From Streptomyces sp. NBC_01294 (GTDB lineage: Bacteria > Actinomycetota > Actinomycetes > Streptomycetales > Streptomycetaceae): a stretch of DNA of 64,000 nt. The stretch is taken from contig NZ_CP108423.1 in NCBI RefSeq assembly GCF_035917235.1, forward strand, positions 6,539,501-6,603,500, given 5' to 3'. Every line of letters begins with the position of its first letter. Position 1 is the first letter of the stretch. Positions 27,943-39,068 of the stretch are shown here, piece by piece. The translations under genes and the position numbers were made by a program. The notes under the pieces were generated by a model. That model saw nothing but the letters and a program-made list of their open reading frames with translations. It was not told where the DNA came from and ran no database searches.

Positions 27943-29466
27943 TCAGTGGGTGAGACCCAGCCGGGCCCGCCGCAGGGCCAGTTCGTGGTCGTCGAAGAGC
28001 TTCGCGGAGCGCTTGAGGAGCGCGGCCAGTTCCGCCGTGTCCGCCTGCCGGGTGAAGCGGGTCAGGAGCCAGTCCCAGCCGCGCACCGTCGCCCGGGCCG
28101 TCGTGCGTGTCTTCGGGTCCCAGTCGTCGATCAGCGCGACGCTCGCCCGCAGCGCGTGGATCCCGCCCTGCGCGCGCAGCAGGCGGAAGGCGGCCCGCCG
28201 GGTGTGCAGGGGCCCGCGCAGGGCCGCTCGCTCGGCGAGGTGCGCGGGGTCCAGTCGGGCGGCCGCGGGCAGCAGGCTCAGGGCGGCCTCGCGGGCCACG
28301 GACGCCGCCGGGTCGTCCAGCAGGGCGAGCAGGACGGAGTCCTCGACCGCGGCGTCCCGGCGGCGCAGCCCGGCCAGCGCGGCGGCCCGGACCCGGCCGA
28401 CGGGGTGTGCCAGCAGCTCCCGCAGCAGGGCCGTGTCCTCGCGGCCGCCGCATTCGGCGAGTCCGGTCACCGCGTACGGGGACGGCCCGGCGGGGTCGGC
28501 GATCAGCCAGCGGTACTGCTCGCGAGGGTCGCCGCCGTCCTGGCCGACCAGCCACCGGGCGCACGCGCGGACGAGTTTGGAGCCGTCGGCGAGGTGCCGT
28601 GTGCCCTCGGCGGCCCGGCCGGCCCGGCGCAGGGCGGTGACCCCGGCGGCGCGGACGGCCGGAAGCCGGCTGCCGGTCAGGGCGTCGGTGACGGCGTCGG
28701 TCACGGCGTAGGCCTGTCCGCCGCCCGGCCCGTCGGCTCCCGGTGCGGCCGGTGCCGGCGGTGCGGCCAGGGCGGCCAGGGCGGCCAGGGCGGCGTCGGT
28801 CCAGAGCCCGGCCGTCACCGGGTCGAGCTCGGCGGCGGCCCGCCGGGCGCACTCCAGGGGGTCGACCGGACCCGGGCCGGTGAGGGCAAGCCGGGTGGCG
28901 AACCGCCGGGTCTGCGGGTCGGGGCCGGCCAGGAGCGCGGAGAGGACGTCGGCCGCGCCGGCCGGAGCCGCGCGGGGCCGGCGCAGGTGCCACCAGGGGG
29001 CGTGCGCCGCGGCCCGCCCGCGCAGCGCGCCCTCGAACCGGTCCAGGATCCACCCGCCGTGTTCACGCCGGCCGAGCCGCAGCGCGAGCGGGGTCAGGGC
29101 GAGCAGGGTGTCCTCCGGGTGGGCGGACAGGGCCCGCTCCAGGGCCGCGCGGGCCCGGTCGCGCACAGGCGCCACCGTGTCGGCGGTGCGGATCGCGACC
29201 AGCTCCGGCGGGGCCTGCGGATCGTCGAGCGCCGCCTGGCGCGTCCACCCCCGCGCGTGGCAGAGCCGCAGCTCCACGGTCGCCGCGAGCGGGGGCGGCC
29301 CGTAGCCGACCGTGTGGCGGACGTGCTGGTCGAAGGCGAGCCAGACCTCCGGTCCGGACCCGGGCGGCGGCCCCCCGGCCGCGCGGCCGTCCACCAGCTC
29401 CTGCGCCAGGGCGCGCCCCCTTGCGGCGTCCCCGCTGCGTCCCGCGCCGTCCATCGGCCGTGCCAC
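27943..29466 (-). CDS. HEAT-like repeat protein of unknown function
   Basis: The protein has 507 residues, rich in Ala, Arg and Leu, with many helical repeats in the second half (for example [25 protein letters not shown] and [22 protein letters not shown]). This is typical of HEAT/ARM scaffolds. There is no signal peptide. It has GTG start 29466 just after a GGGAGAGG site. No function can be given; it lies between the arginine regulon blocks with no clear functional link. Confidence 0.7.
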   Translation of the reverse strand: MARPMDGAGRSGDAARGRALAQELVDGRAAGGPPPGSGPEVWLAFDQHVRHTVGYGPPPLAATVELRLCHARGWTRQAALDDPQAPPELVAIRTADTVAPVRDRARAALERALSAHPEDTLLALTPLALRLGRREHGGWILDRFEGALRGRAAAHAPWWHLRRPRAAPAGAADVLSALLAGPDPQTRRFATRLALTGPGPVDPLECARRAAAELDPVTAGLWTDAALAALAALAAPPAPAAPGADGPGGGQAYAVTDAVTDALTGSRLPAVRAAGVTALRRAGRAAEGTRHLADGSKLVRACARWLVGQDGGDPREQYRWLIADPAGPSPYAVTGLAECGGREDTALLRELLAHPVGRVRAAALAGLRRRDAAVEDSVLLALLDDPAASVAREAALSLLPAAARLDPAHLAERAALRGPLHTRRAAFRLLRAQGGIHALRASVALIDDWDPKTRTTARATVRGWDWLLTRFTRQADTAELAALLKRSAKLFDDHELALRRARLGLTH

Positions 29467-29564
29467 CCCTCTCCCGTCGATGTTCCGGGCCCGATCGTAG
29501 GCGGCGGCCAGGGGGTCGGGCGCGGAATATCCAGCCTGGTCACAGGCGTGCCGAGAGGCATCGA

Positions 29565-29600
29565 TTGACGAAACATACGGAGCAGTGCATAGTTATGCCT
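29565..29600 (+). promoter_or_regulatory. argG promoter with ARG-box-like sequence
   Basis: A -35 TTGACG (29565-29570), a 17-bp spacer and a -10 CATAGT (29588-29593) are overlapped by ACATACGG..GTGCATAGTTATGCC, which resembles the argC promoter box (ACGTATAGTCATGCC). This suggests co-regulation by ArgR. Confidence 0.6.
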
Positions 29601-29642
29601 GTCGTTGGATGCACTGTGTGGATGCACCGTAAGGAGGAACCC

Positions 29643-30836
29643 GTGACCGAGCGCGTCGTACTCGCCTATTCGGGCGGACTGGACACCTCAGTCGCCATCG
29701 GCTGGATCGCCGAGGAGACGGGTGCCGAGGTCATCGCCGTTGCCGTGGACGTCGGCCAGGGCGGTGAGGACCTCGACGTCATCCGCAAGCGGGCCCTGGC
29801 CTGCGGCGCGGTCGAGGCCGAGGTCGCGGACGCCAAGGACGAGTTCGCCGAGGAGTACTGCCTCCCGGCGATCAAGGCCAACGCCCTCTACATGGACCGC
29901 TACCCGCTGGTCTCGGCCCTCTCCCGGCCGGCGATCGTCAAGCACCTCGTCGCCGCCGCCCGCAAGCACGGCGCCTCGACCGTCGCCCACGGCTGCACCG
30001 GCAAGGGCAACGACCAGGTCCGCTTCGAAGCCGGCATCGCCGCCCTCGGGCCCGACCTCACGTGCATCGCCCCGGTCCGCGACTACGCGATGACCCGCGA
30101 CAAGGCCATCGCCTTCGCCGAGAAGGCCGACCTCCCGATCGCCACCACCAAGAAGTCCCCGTACTCCATCGACCAGAACGTCTTCGGGCGCGCCGTCGAG
30201 ACGGGCTTCCTGGAGGACATCTGGAACGCGCCGATCGAGGACATCTACGAGTACACCTCCGACCCGGCCCTCCCGCGCGAGGCCGACGAGGTCGTCATCT
30301 CCTTCCGGGCCGGCGTGCCGGTCGCGATCGACGGCAGGCCCGTCACCGTGATCCAGGCCGTCCAGCAGCTCAACGAGCGCGCCGGAGCCCAGGGCATCGG
30401 CCGGATCGACATCGTCGAGGACCGGCTCGTGGGCATCAAGTCCCGCGAGGTGTACGAGGCCCCGGGCGCCATCGCGCTGATCACGGCCCACCAGGAGCTG
30501 GAGAACGTCACCGTCGAGCGCGAGCTGGCCCGCTACAAGCGGCAGGTCGAGCAGCGCTGGGGCGAGCTGGTCTACGACGGCCTGTGGTTCTCCCCGCTCA
30601 AGCGGGCGCTGGACGGTTTCATCAACGAGGCCAACCAGCACGTCACCGGGGACATCCGGATGACCCTGCACGGCGGCCGCGCCGTCGTCACGGGCCGGAA
30701 GTCGGACGAGTCGCTGTACGACTTCAACCTCGCGACCTACGACTCGGGCGACACCTTCGACCAGTCCAAGGCCCAGGGCTTCATCGAGATCTTCGGTCTC
30801 TCCTCGAAGATCGCGGCCCGCCGCGACCTCGCCTGA
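29643..30836 (+). CDS. argG: Argininosuccinate synthase
   Basis: The protein has 397 residues. The ATP-pyrophosphatase P-loop AYSGGLDTS lies at the N-terminus and [13 protein letters not shown] in the middle. It joins citrulline and aspartate with ATP. GTG 29643 was chosen because AAGGAGG lies 5 bases upstream. Its own promoter and ARG box precede it; argH follows after a strong hairpin, so the two may be separate transcripts. Confidence 0.98.
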   Translation: MTERVVLAYSGGLDTSVAIGWIAEETGAEVIAVAVDVGQGGEDLDVIRKRALACGAVEAEVADAKDEFAEEYCLPAIKANALYMDRYPLVSALSRPAIVKHLVAAARKHGASTVAHGCTGKGNDQVRFEAGIAALGPDLTCIAPVRDYAMTRDKAIAFAEKADLPIATTKKSPYSIDQNVFGRAVETGFLEDIWNAPIEDIYEYTSDPALPREADEVVISFRAGVPVAIDGRPVTVIQAVQQLNERAGAQGIGRIDIVEDRLVGIKSREVYEAPGAIALITAHQELENVTVERELARYKRQVEQRWGELVYDGLWFSPLKRALDGFINEANQHVTGDIRMTLHGGRAVVTGRKSDESLYDFNLATYDSGDTFDQSKAQGFIEIFGLSSKIAARRDLA

Positions 30837-30855
30837 TCCGCACCGCCGTACGGAC

Positions 30856-30892
30856 CGCCTCCCCGTTACCTCCGCGGCGGGGAGGCGGTTGC
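30856..30892 (+). terminator. Hairpin between argG and argH
   Basis: CCGCCTCCCCG pairs with CGGGGAGGCGG across a short loop, 20 bp after the argG stop. It has no long T run, which is common for Streptomyces terminators. Confidence 0.6.
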
Positions 30893-30951
30893 ACATCCGA
30901 AGCCTCGACGGGCCCGACGCCCGTCAGGCAGTCAACGCCATGCAGTCTTGA

Positions 30952-32391
<1,440 letters not shown>

Positions 32392-32483
32392 CCGCCCCGG
32401 CGCCCACGCCGCCCGCCGCCCTGCGGCCCGCACGCCCGCCGGATTCCCGGCCCGGGCCTGTACGTCCGCACGCGGCGGGATGC

Positions 32484-32525
32484 CCGGAGGGGCGGTCGGA
32501 GCCTTGTGCTCCGGCCGCCCCTCCG
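32484..32525. terminator. Bidirectional terminator between argH and lipoprotein gene
   Basis: GGAGGGGCGGTCGGAGC pairs with GCTCCGGCCGCCCCTCC around a CTTGT loop. It lies between convergent genes and can serve both. Confidence 0.8.
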
Positions 32526-32542
32526 GCGCGTCCGCCTCCGGC

Positions 32543-33715
32543 TCAGTCGAGCGGGTGGTCCGGCTCGTAGTTGGTCAGGACGCAGCCCTCGACCTTGGAC
32601 TTCTCCAGCCGGTACCCCGACGGGGCGGAGAAGCCGGGAATGCAGTTCAGGTACAGGAACTGCAGCTGGTAGAGGCCGTGACGGGACGAGGGGCTGTTGG
32701 TCTCGACGGCGATGTTCTCCCCGACGAGCAGCCGGCTCGCGGTCTGCTTCAGCTTGCCGTCGTCCTTGAAGTCGGCCAACTGGGCGGCCTTCGCCTTGGT
32801 CTGGAGCTGCTTCATGTCCCCGACGGTGTCGAGCCAGCTCAGGTTGCGGGCGCGCTGCGCCCCGGCGGGCTCCCCGCACAGGGCGCGGCCCGTCACGCCC
32901 CAGTCCAGGGCGTTGCCCTCCACCACCGGCGCGTAGTCGATCGACTGGATCGCGACGGCGTCGGGGTCGGTCGAGAAGTTCTTCTTGCAATCGAGGCTGT
33001 TGCCCACGAGCCCCCGCAGCTCGGCGATGCTGCCGGCGCGCGGGAGCCCGAGGCTGCCCGTCTTCGGCTGGCCCAGCTTCTCGCCCCCGCCCGCAGGATC
33101 CTGCGGGGTCTCGAGGTTCGGGCTGCCCGATCCGTCCTCGGAGCCGACGAAGTCGCTGAGGTTGCAGTGTTCGACCAGCGGCTTCTCCCGCTTGTAGCCC
33201 TTGGGGACGGGAGCGCCCGGGTTGCACGTCAGGACCCGCAGGTCGGAGCGGACCAGCGCGAGCGCCGTCTTGGTGCTCGTCGGGAACGCGACGAAGCCCT
33301 TGCCGATCAGGACCCGGCTCTCCAGCCCGTACGCGCCGTCACCGCCGTCCATCCTGTCCAGCACGTACTTCTTGTAGCCCTCCTGGAACTGCTTCATGTC
33401 CGCGGGAACGGCGATGACGATCTCGCCCTGCCGGACCTTGTCGCTGCAGACGCCCAGTTCCTTCACCGACCACTGCCCGGCCTTGGGGAAGTCACCCGCG
33501 GGCATCCGGGGGTCGCCGGGCTTGTCGCTCAGGTCGTCGCAGTTGGCGAACTGCCGCAGGTACCGCTGTGCCTCGGCGAGCGGGCCCGTGTCGGTGGCGG
33601 CGGCCGTGGACGACGCTGCAGCCGGTGCGTCCGGCTGTCCGTCCCCCTTGCACGCGGCGAGTGGGGTGAGACAAGCGAGGGCGGCGGTCGTGGCAAGGAT
33701 CCGCTGAAGGCGCAT
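32543..33715 (-). CDS. Lipoprotein with an internally duplicated domain
   Basis: The protein has 390 residues. A lipoprotein signal (lipobox LAAC, Cys22) is followed by a Thr/Ala-rich linker. Two related halves follow (about 45-185 and 235-390). Each contains an RYLRQF or ARNLSWL opening, a KQFQ/KQLQ helix, a (V)LIG or LLVGENIAV strand and a final GYKREKPLVEHC or GYRLEKSKVEGC segment with conserved Cys. It is anchored outside the membrane. No enzymatic motif or family is recognised. Confidence 0.8.
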   Translation of the reverse strand: MRLQRILATTAALACLTPLAACKGDGQPDAPAAASSTAAATDTGPLAEAQRYLRQFANCDDLSDKPGDPRMPAGDFPKAGQWSVKELGVCSDKVRQGEIVIAVPADMKQFQEGYKKYVLDRMDGGDGAYGLESRVLIGKGFVAFPTSTKTALALVRSDLRVLTCNPGAPVPKGYKREKPLVEHCNLSDFVGSEDGSGSPNLETPQDPAGGGEKLGQPKTGSLGLPRAGSIAELRGLVGNSLDCKKNFSTDPDAVAIQSIDYAPVVEGNALDWGVTGRALCGEPAGAQRARNLSWLDTVGDMKQLQTKAKAAQLADFKDDGKLKQTASRLLVGENIAVETNSPSSRHGLYQLQFLYLNCIPGFSAPSGYRLEKSKVEGCVLTNYEPDHPLD

Positions 33716-33815
33716 GGGTCGCTTTCGTCGGTACGGTCGGGGGGCATGCGCATGCTAAGTCGCGGCTGGAGCATGATCAAAACCCTGGCCCGCGGTGCCC
33801 GTTCGCCGCTCCGCC

Positions 33816-34325
33816 TCACGCGGCCCAGTCCGCCAGTGCGTCGAAGTCGGTGCGGGTCAGGCCGATCTGCTCGTCGATGCGCAGCAGCAGCGTCTGCGCC
33901 GGGTGGTACTGGTCGACGTACTCGCGGTCCATGGCCGTGATGTCGTCGTCGATCCACGCGAAGGGCCGCTCGCCCGCGTACTCCAGGATGTACTGGGTCT
34001 TCCAGAAGGTGCCCCGCGGCGCCCGGCCGTGCATCACCGGCCAGTCGATGAACGGGAGCCGGGGCAGCCCCAGGTGCGGCGCTATCCAGTCGTTCGCCTC
34101 GTCCTTCCACGTGGTGGCCCAGACCAGCTCGTACGCGTCCGCCAGCGCGAGCAGCTCCGCGCCGTGGCCGTGGTTCAGCCAGACCCGCAGGGGCTTCGCG
34201 CTCTCGGCCTCGGTCCAGCCCCTCGGGCGCATCCGGTGGGTGGAGTAGCCCCCGGGGCGGCGCTGGGCCTTGGCCGCGTAGGGGTTCAGGGGTCCGTCGA
34301 CGTCGATCAGCAGCAGGGGCTTCAT
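33816..34325 (-). CDS. HAD-fold protein
   Basis: The protein has 169 residues. The HAD motif I LLLIDVDGPLNPY is at residues 4-16, and FAWIDDDIT near 125 gives the acidic motif IV. It belongs to the short HAD type found in actinobacteria and in RNA-repair multi-domain proteins. The substrate is unknown. It starts with ATG 34325 and is divergent from the TetR gene about 90 bp away. Confidence 0.8.
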   Translation of the reverse strand: MKPLLLIDVDGPLNPYAAKAQRRPGGYSTHRMRPRGWTEAESAKPLRVWLNHGHGAELLALADAYELVWATTWKDEANDWIAPHLGLPRLPFIDWPVMHGRAPRGTFWKTQYILEYAGERPFAWIDDDITAMDREYVDQYHPAQTLLLRIDEQIGLTRTDFDALADWAA

Positions 34326-34378
34326 CTCGGCATGATTCCGTTCCGGCCGCCCCTAGGGCAGCTCATTTATGAAAAGAG

Positions 34379-34417
34379 TGAGACGCTGATGTCTCATTTG
34401 GGGTATGCTTGTCTCAT
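34379..34417 (+). promoter_or_regulatory. Probable TetR operator and leaderless promoter
   Basis: TGAGAC-GCTGAT-GTCTCA (34379-34396) is a perfect 6-6-6 inverted repeat; another GTCTCA half-site abuts the start codon. A -10 TATGCT (34404-34409) would place transcription start on the ATG at 34416, giving a leaderless mRNA under its own repressor. Confidence 0.65.
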
Positions 34418-34967
34418 GGCCATGGATCGTGACCAGGTGCTCCGCGACGCGGCGGCCCTGCTCTCCCGCAAATCGACCGCCACGATGGACGAGGTCGCCC
34501 GAGCCGCCGGAATCGGCCGCGCGACCCTCCACCGTCACTTCGCCGGGCGCGACGCCCTCGTACGGGCCCTCGAAGAGCTCGGCATCCGGGAGTTCGAGGT
34601 GGCCTTCGACAACGCCCGCCTCGACGAGGGCACGGCGGTGGAGGCGCTCAGGCGCCTGGTCGCCGAGGCCGAGTCCAACGCCGGCCTGCTCGCCTTCCTC
34701 GTCACCGAGAACCAGCTGTTCGAAGGTGACGAGGTCAACGAGGGCTGGGCCCGGCTCGACGCCCGCGTCACCGCCCTGTTCCGGCGCGGCCAGGAAGAGG
34801 GCGACATCCGGATCGACCTGAGCCCCGCATGGCTCACCGAGGCCCTCTACGGCCTCATCGGCAGCTGCGCCTGGGCCGTCATGGACGGCCGGGTCGCCGC
34901 CAAGGACTTTCAGTACATGATCATCGAGCTGCTGCTCGGTGGCGCCCGACGGAGTGTGGAGAAATGA
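34416..34967 (+). CDS. TetR-family transcriptional regulator
   Basis: The protein has 183 residues. The helix-turn-helix is STATMDEVARAAGIGRATLHRHF, seen as MDEVARAAGIGR and TLHRHF (about 18-42). The C-terminal ligand domain is typical. ATG 34416 is used because it fits the leaderless promoter; ATG 34422 is possible. It overlaps the MFS gene (ATGA), so it most likely represses this transporter operon and is released by a drug or metabolite. Confidence 0.92.
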   Translation: MAMDRDQVLRDAAALLSRKSTATMDEVARAAGIGRATLHRHFAGRDALVRALEELGIREFEVAFDNARLDEGTAVEALRRLVAEAESNAGLLAFLVTENQLFEGDEVNEGWARLDARVTALFRRGQEEGDIRIDLSPAWLTEALYGLIGSCAWAVMDGRVAAKDFQYMIIELLLGGARRSVEK

Positions 34968-36508
34968 GCCGTACCGAACAGCTGAGCCGTCAGACGGGAG
35001 TGGAGGGCAAGAGCAGGGGGCGCTGGCTCGCGCTCTCCGTGCTCGTCCTGGCCGTGCTGCTGGTCGCGGTCGACGCCACGGTCCTCGGCCTCGCCACGCC
35101 CTCACTCAGCGAGGACCTCAAGCCCTCCGGCACCCAGCTGCTGTGGATCGGCGACATCTACTCCTTCGTCATCGCCGGACTGCTGGTGTCGATGGGCTCG
35201 CTCGGCGACCGAATAGGCCGCAAGAAGCTGCTCCTCATCGGCGCCACCGCCTTCGGCGCCGTCTCGGTCCTCAACGCCTACGCGACCAGCCCCGAGATGA
35301 TGATCGTCGCCCGGGCCCTGCTCGGCGTGGCCGGCGCGACCCTGATGCCGTCCACCCTCGCGCTGATCCGCAACATCTTCCACGACCCCAAGGAGCGCAG
35401 CCTCGCCATCGGCATCTGGGGCGCCACCGCCTCGGCCGGCGCGGCCGTCGGACCGGTCGTCGGAGGAGCCCTGCTCCAGCACTTCTGGTGGGGCTCGGTC
35501 TTCCTGATCAACCTCCCCGTGATGATCGCACTGGTCCTCGTCGGCATCAAGCTGCTGCCCGAGTCCAAGAACCCGGTCGCCGGCCCCTGGGACCTGGTCA
35601 GCGTCGGTCTCTCCCTCGTCGGCGTGATCGGCGTGGTGTACGCCGTCAAGGAAGCCGCCACCCACGGCCTGACCTGGGAAGTCGCACTTTCCGCGCTGCT
35701 CGGCGCGGGCGCGCTGTACGCCTTCGTCCGCCGCCAGTTCACCCTGCCGTCCCCGCTGCTCGACATGCGGCTCTTCAAGCACCGCGGCTTCTCCGGCGCG
35801 GTCCTCGCCGACCTGCTCACCGTCTTCGGCCTCTCCGGACTGGTCTTCTTCCTCTCCCAGTTCCTGCAGCTCGTCCAGGGCCGCGACCCCCTGGAGGCGG
35901 GCCTGGCCGAACTGCCCGCCGCCATCGGCGCGGTGGCCACCGGTCTGGTCGCGGGCCGGTACGCCCGCCGGTACTCGGTACGGACCGTCGTGGCCGGCGG
36001 CCTCGCCGCCATCGGCCTGGCCCTCGCCGTCCTGACCGTGGTCCACAAGGAGAGCGGCTACCCGCTGCTCGGCGCGGCCCTGCTCTTCGTCGGCCTCGGC
36101 GCCGGCTTCTCCTTCACCGTCACCGCCGACGTGATCCTCTCCAGCGTGCCCAAGGAGCAGGCCGGTTCGGCCTCCGCCGTCTCCGAGACGGCGTACGAAC
36201 TCGGCGCCGCCCTCGGCATCGCCCTGCTCGGCTCCATCGTCACCGGCGTCTACCAGGGCTTCACCGCCCCGGCCTCCGTCGCGGGCCCGGTCGCCGACGC
36301 CGCGCACGAATCCCTCGGCGGGGCCGTCGAGGCCGCCAAGGCGCTGGACCCGCACACGGCCGGGCAGATGGTGGGCGCCGCCCAGGAGGCCTTCGTGGAC
36401 GGACTGCGGCTCGCCTCCGGCGTCGGCGCGGCCGTACTGCTGGCCACCGCCGCGGCCGCCTGGTTCCTGCTCAAGGGCCAGAGGCTCCAGGACGGCATCG
36501 AACACTGA
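34964..36508 (+). CDS. MFS drug exporter, DHA2 family
   Basis: The protein has 514 residues and about 14 membrane helices. DATVLGLATPSL in helix 1, GSLGDRIGRKK in the loop after helix 2 and WGATASAGAAVGPVVGG (motif C of drug:H+ antiporters) are present. The large family exports dyes, disinfectants and antibiotics by proton antiport. It overlaps the TetR stop by 4 bp, so it is co-transcribed and probably induced by its substrate. Confidence 0.93.
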   Translation: MSRTEQLSRQTGVEGKSRGRWLALSVLVLAVLLVAVDATVLGLATPSLSEDLKPSGTQLLWIGDIYSFVIAGLLVSMGSLGDRIGRKKLLLIGATAFGAVSVLNAYATSPEMMIVARALLGVAGATLMPSTLALIRNIFHDPKERSLAIGIWGATASAGAAVGPVVGGALLQHFWWGSVFLINLPVMIALVLVGIKLLPESKNPVAGPWDLVSVGLSLVGVIGVVYAVKEAATHGLTWEVALSALLGAGALYAFVRRQFTLPSPLLDMRLFKHRGFSGAVLADLLTVFGLSGLVFFLSQFLQLVQGRDPLEAGLAELPAAIGAVATGLVAGRYARRYSVRTVVAGGLAAIGLALAVLTVVHKESGYPLLGAALLFVGLGAGFSFTVTADVILSSVPKEQAGSASAVSETAYELGAALGIALLGSIVTGVYQGFTAPASVAGPVADAAHESLGGAVEAAKALDPHTAGQMVGAAQEAFVDGLRLASGVGAAVLLATAAAAWFLLKGQRLQDGIEH

Positions 36509-36534
36509 CGCCCCGCCGTCTTCGGCCAAGAGGT

Positions 36535-36578
36535 GGTGTCCCGGACGGAGTTGACAGTCCGTCGAACCGCGGGACACC
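36535..36578. terminator. Nested inverted repeat between MFS and bactofilin-like gene
   Basis: GGTGTCCCG pairs with CGGGACACC, and inside it GACGGA pairs with TCCGTC. It lies just before the ATG at 36588, so it could end the upstream transcript or be a protein- or translation-control site of the next gene. Confidence 0.45.
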
Positions 36579-36587
36579 ATCCCGGCG

Positions 36588-38063
36588 ATGGAGATCAACG
36601 ATCTGACCCCGGCCGAGCGCCGCGTGTGGGAGGCCTTCCCGCGCGGTGACGGCGTCGACTTCCGCGAACACCCCGACGACAGCTCCGTGGACGGAGCCGG
36701 CTGGGGGCCGGAGCGCACCGTCCGGGCCGAGGTGCTGCGGGCCCTGCTGCTGGGCGCGGGCCGCGCGGAGGAGGGCCGGGTCGCCGGCCTCAAGATCAAG
36801 GGCGCCAGGATCGTCGGCAAGCTCGACCTCCGCTACGCGGTCGTCGACCACCCCATCCGGCTGCGCGACTGCTGGTTCGAGCGCAAGCCCCTGCTGTACG
36901 GGGCCCAGCTGAAGGCCCTCGTCCTCGGCTACTCCACCCTGCCCGGCCTCACCGCGGCCACCGTGCGGGTCGACGTGGTCCTGCGGCTCTCCTGCTGCCG
37001 CATCACCGGACCGGTCCGGCTGCAGGGCGCCAAGATATCCGGCGGCCTCTTCCTGCAGGGCGCGGTGGTCGGTCCCACGACGGGCGAGGAGGCGGACGAA
37101 CCCCCGCTCCAGCTCAACCACGTGGAGATCGGCACGGACATCATCGCCAACGACCTGACCGTCCACGGCCAGCTGCGCCTCAACGGCGCCGTCGTCGGCG
37201 GCCAGATCAGCCTCGACAACGCCCGCCTGCTCCACCCCGGCGGCATCGCCCTGCACGCCGAGACCCTGGCCGTCGGCACGGACCTGCGGGCCCACCGCCT
37301 GGAGGCCCGCGGCATGGTCAATCTCACCGGGGCCCGGATACCCGGCCAGCTCAACCTCGCCCGCGCGGTCTTCGCCAACCCCGGCGACACCGCCCTGCGC
37401 GCCTCCAGCTGCGCCGTCGGCGAGGTGTGGCTGCGGGGCTGCGACCGGATCCAGGGCATGGTCAACCTGCGCCGCTCGCAGTTCGACATGCTGCACATAC
37501 CGCCCGAGACCTGGCCCGAGCAGATCCGCATCGACGGCCTGACCTACCGCACCCTCGCCCCGCACCTGCCCGCCGAGGAGCGGCTGCCCGCCCTGGAGCG
37601 CGAGGAGTCGGGCTACCTCCCGTACGCCTACGAACAGCTCGCGGCGGCCTACCGTACGGCGGGCGACGAGGCGGCCGCCCGGACCGTCCAACTCGCCAAG
37701 CTGCGCAGGCACCGCCGCACCCTGCCCCGGCACGCCCGCGTGTGGGGGCTGCTCCAGGACGTCACCGTCGGCTACGGGTTCCGGCCGCTGCGCGCGGCGG
37801 GCTGGCTCCTGGCGCTGCTGCTGACCGGGACGATCGCCTACTGGATCGAGCGGCCGCGGCCGCTGAAGGCGGGGGAGGCACCGGACTTCAACCCGGTGTT
37901 CTATACGCTCGACCTGATGGTGCCGATCATCAGTTTCGGCCAGGAACAGGCCTTCGCGCCGACCGGCTGGCACCAATGGCTGTCGTACCTGCTGATCGTG
38001 ACCGGCTGGATCCTCGCCACCACCACGGCGGCGGGCGTCAGCCGGTCACTCCAGCGGCAGTGA
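36588..38063 (+). CDS. Beta-solenoid-like membrane protein of unknown function
   Basis: The protein has 491 residues. The middle (about 60-310) is made of repeated strands of the kind KIKGARIVGKLDLRYA, GLFLQGAVV, LRLNGAVVGGQISL and LNLARAVFANPG, like a pentapeptide or bactofilin-type solenoid. The C-terminal part has two membrane helices (about 402-420 and 465-485). No catalytic motif is visible. Similar Streptomyces proteins are sometimes called oxidoreductases, which nothing here supports. Confidence 0.8.
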   Translation: MEINDLTPAERRVWEAFPRGDGVDFREHPDDSSVDGAGWGPERTVRAEVLRALLLGAGRAEEGRVAGLKIKGARIVGKLDLRYAVVDHPIRLRDCWFERKPLLYGAQLKALVLGYSTLPGLTAATVRVDVVLRLSCCRITGPVRLQGAKISGGLFLQGAVVGPTTGEEADEPPLQLNHVEIGTDIIANDLTVHGQLRLNGAVVGGQISLDNARLLHPGGIALHAETLAVGTDLRAHRLEARGMVNLTGARIPGQLNLARAVFANPGDTALRASSCAVGEVWLRGCDRIQGMVNLRRSQFDMLHIPPETWPEQIRIDGLTYRTLAPHLPAEERLPALEREESGYLPYAYEQLAAAYRTAGDEAAARTVQLAKLRRHRRTLPRHARVWGLLQDVTVGYGFRPLRAAGWLLALLLTGTIAYWIERPRPLKAGEAPDFNPVFYTLDLMVPIISFGQEQAFAPTGWHQWLSYLLIVTGWILATTTAAGVSRSLQRQ

Positions 38064-38092
38064 GGACGACGGGCGCGGGGCGCGGGCTCCGG

Positions 38093-38115
38093 AGCCGGAG
38101 CCGGAGCCGGAGCTA
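38093..38115 (+). repeat. Short hexamer repeat
   Basis: GGAGCC is repeated about four times in the spacer between the solenoid protein and the convergent acyltransferase gene. Confidence 0.6.
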
Positions 38116-38784
38116 CGCGGCCTTCGCCTTGGTCGCGTACATGTCGACGTACTCCTGGCCCGAGAGCCGCATGACCTCGGCCATCACCGAGTCGGTGACG
38201 GCGCGCAGGACGTACCGGTCGCGGTCCATGCCCTCGTAGCGGGAGAACTCCATCGGCTCGCCGAAGCGCACGGTGACCCGGCCCGGACGCGGCATGCCGG
38301 CGCCGCCGGGCTGGAGCTTGTCCGTGCCGATCATCGCGAACGGCACCACGGGGGCGCCGGTCATCAGGGTCAGGCGGGCGATGCCGGTGCGGCCGCGGTA
38401 GAGCCGGCCGTCGGGGGAGCGGGTGCCCTCGGGGTAGATGCCGAAGATCTTGCCCTCTTCGAGGATCCGGCGGCCGGTCATCAGGGCCGCGACGCCGCCG
38501 TTGGCCCCGTCACGGTCGACGGGGATCATGCCGGAGCCGGTGAAGAACCAGGCCATGAGCCGGCCCTTGATCCCCTTGCCCGTCACGTACTCGTCCTTGC
38601 CGATGAAGTGGACCGTGCGGTCGCACACCAGCGGAAGGATCATGGAGTCGATGAAGGTGAGATGGTTGCCCGCCAGAATCACCGGTCCGGACCCGGGGAT
38701 GTTCTCGATGCCCTCCACACGGGTGCGGAACATCATGCGCATGACCGGTCCGACAGTGGCTTTGATGAGCGAGGTACGGAACAA
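38113..38784 (-). CDS. 1-acylglycerol-3-phosphate acyltransferase (PlsC family)
   Basis: The protein has 223 residues from TTG 38784, chosen because GGAGGG lies 7 bases upstream and the peptide then begins like its relatives (LFRTSLIKATVGPV). GTG 38829 would add 15 residues without a ribosome site. The catalytic HX4D is NHLTFID and the second motif is YPEGTRSPDG. It transfers acyl chains to lysophosphatidic acid at the membrane. Confidence 0.9.
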   Translation of the reverse strand: MFRTSLIKATVGPVMRMMFRTRVEGIENIPGSGPVILAGNHLTFIDSMILPLVCDRTVHFIGKDEYVTGKGIKGRLMAWFFTGSGMIPVDRDGANGGVAALMTGRRILEEGKIFGIYPEGTRSPDGRLYRGRTGIARLTLMTGAPVVPFAMIGTDKLQPGGAGMPRPGRVTVRFGEPMEFSRYEGMDRDRYVLRAVTDSVMAEVMRLSGQEYVDMYATKAKAA

Positions 38785-39068
38785 CGTGGGCCCTCCGGCA
38801 TCGAAAAGCGATTCGCGCTCCCACCACACGGCGGTAGCGCAGGTGAGGACGATACTCGCGGGTCAGCTCCGAGCGCACATCGGGTTCACGTGTCGGATAC
38901 GCAGTGTTGACACTCGTTTGCGCCAAGTTCCCCGGATGTGCCGCCGTCGCACCCCCCGCGGCCACCCCCGCTTGCCTACCATCGGCACGCCGATCGCGGG
39001 CCGCGAGATGCCGGAGACGTCAGAGATCCCGGGACCGCAGGCCCCTTTCACGACGAGGAGTGGCACTC

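Noticed and set aside
34353..36820. Long minus-strand open frames opposite the TetR and MFS genes
   Set aside because: Composition is extreme (Gly, Asp, Glu, Ala) and no motif is present; typical of the strand opposite a high-GC gene.
38785..38829. Longer start (GTG 38829) for the PlsC acyltransferase
   Set aside because: It has no ribosome site and adds residues unlike the family, whereas TTG 38784 has GGAGGG at ideal distance.
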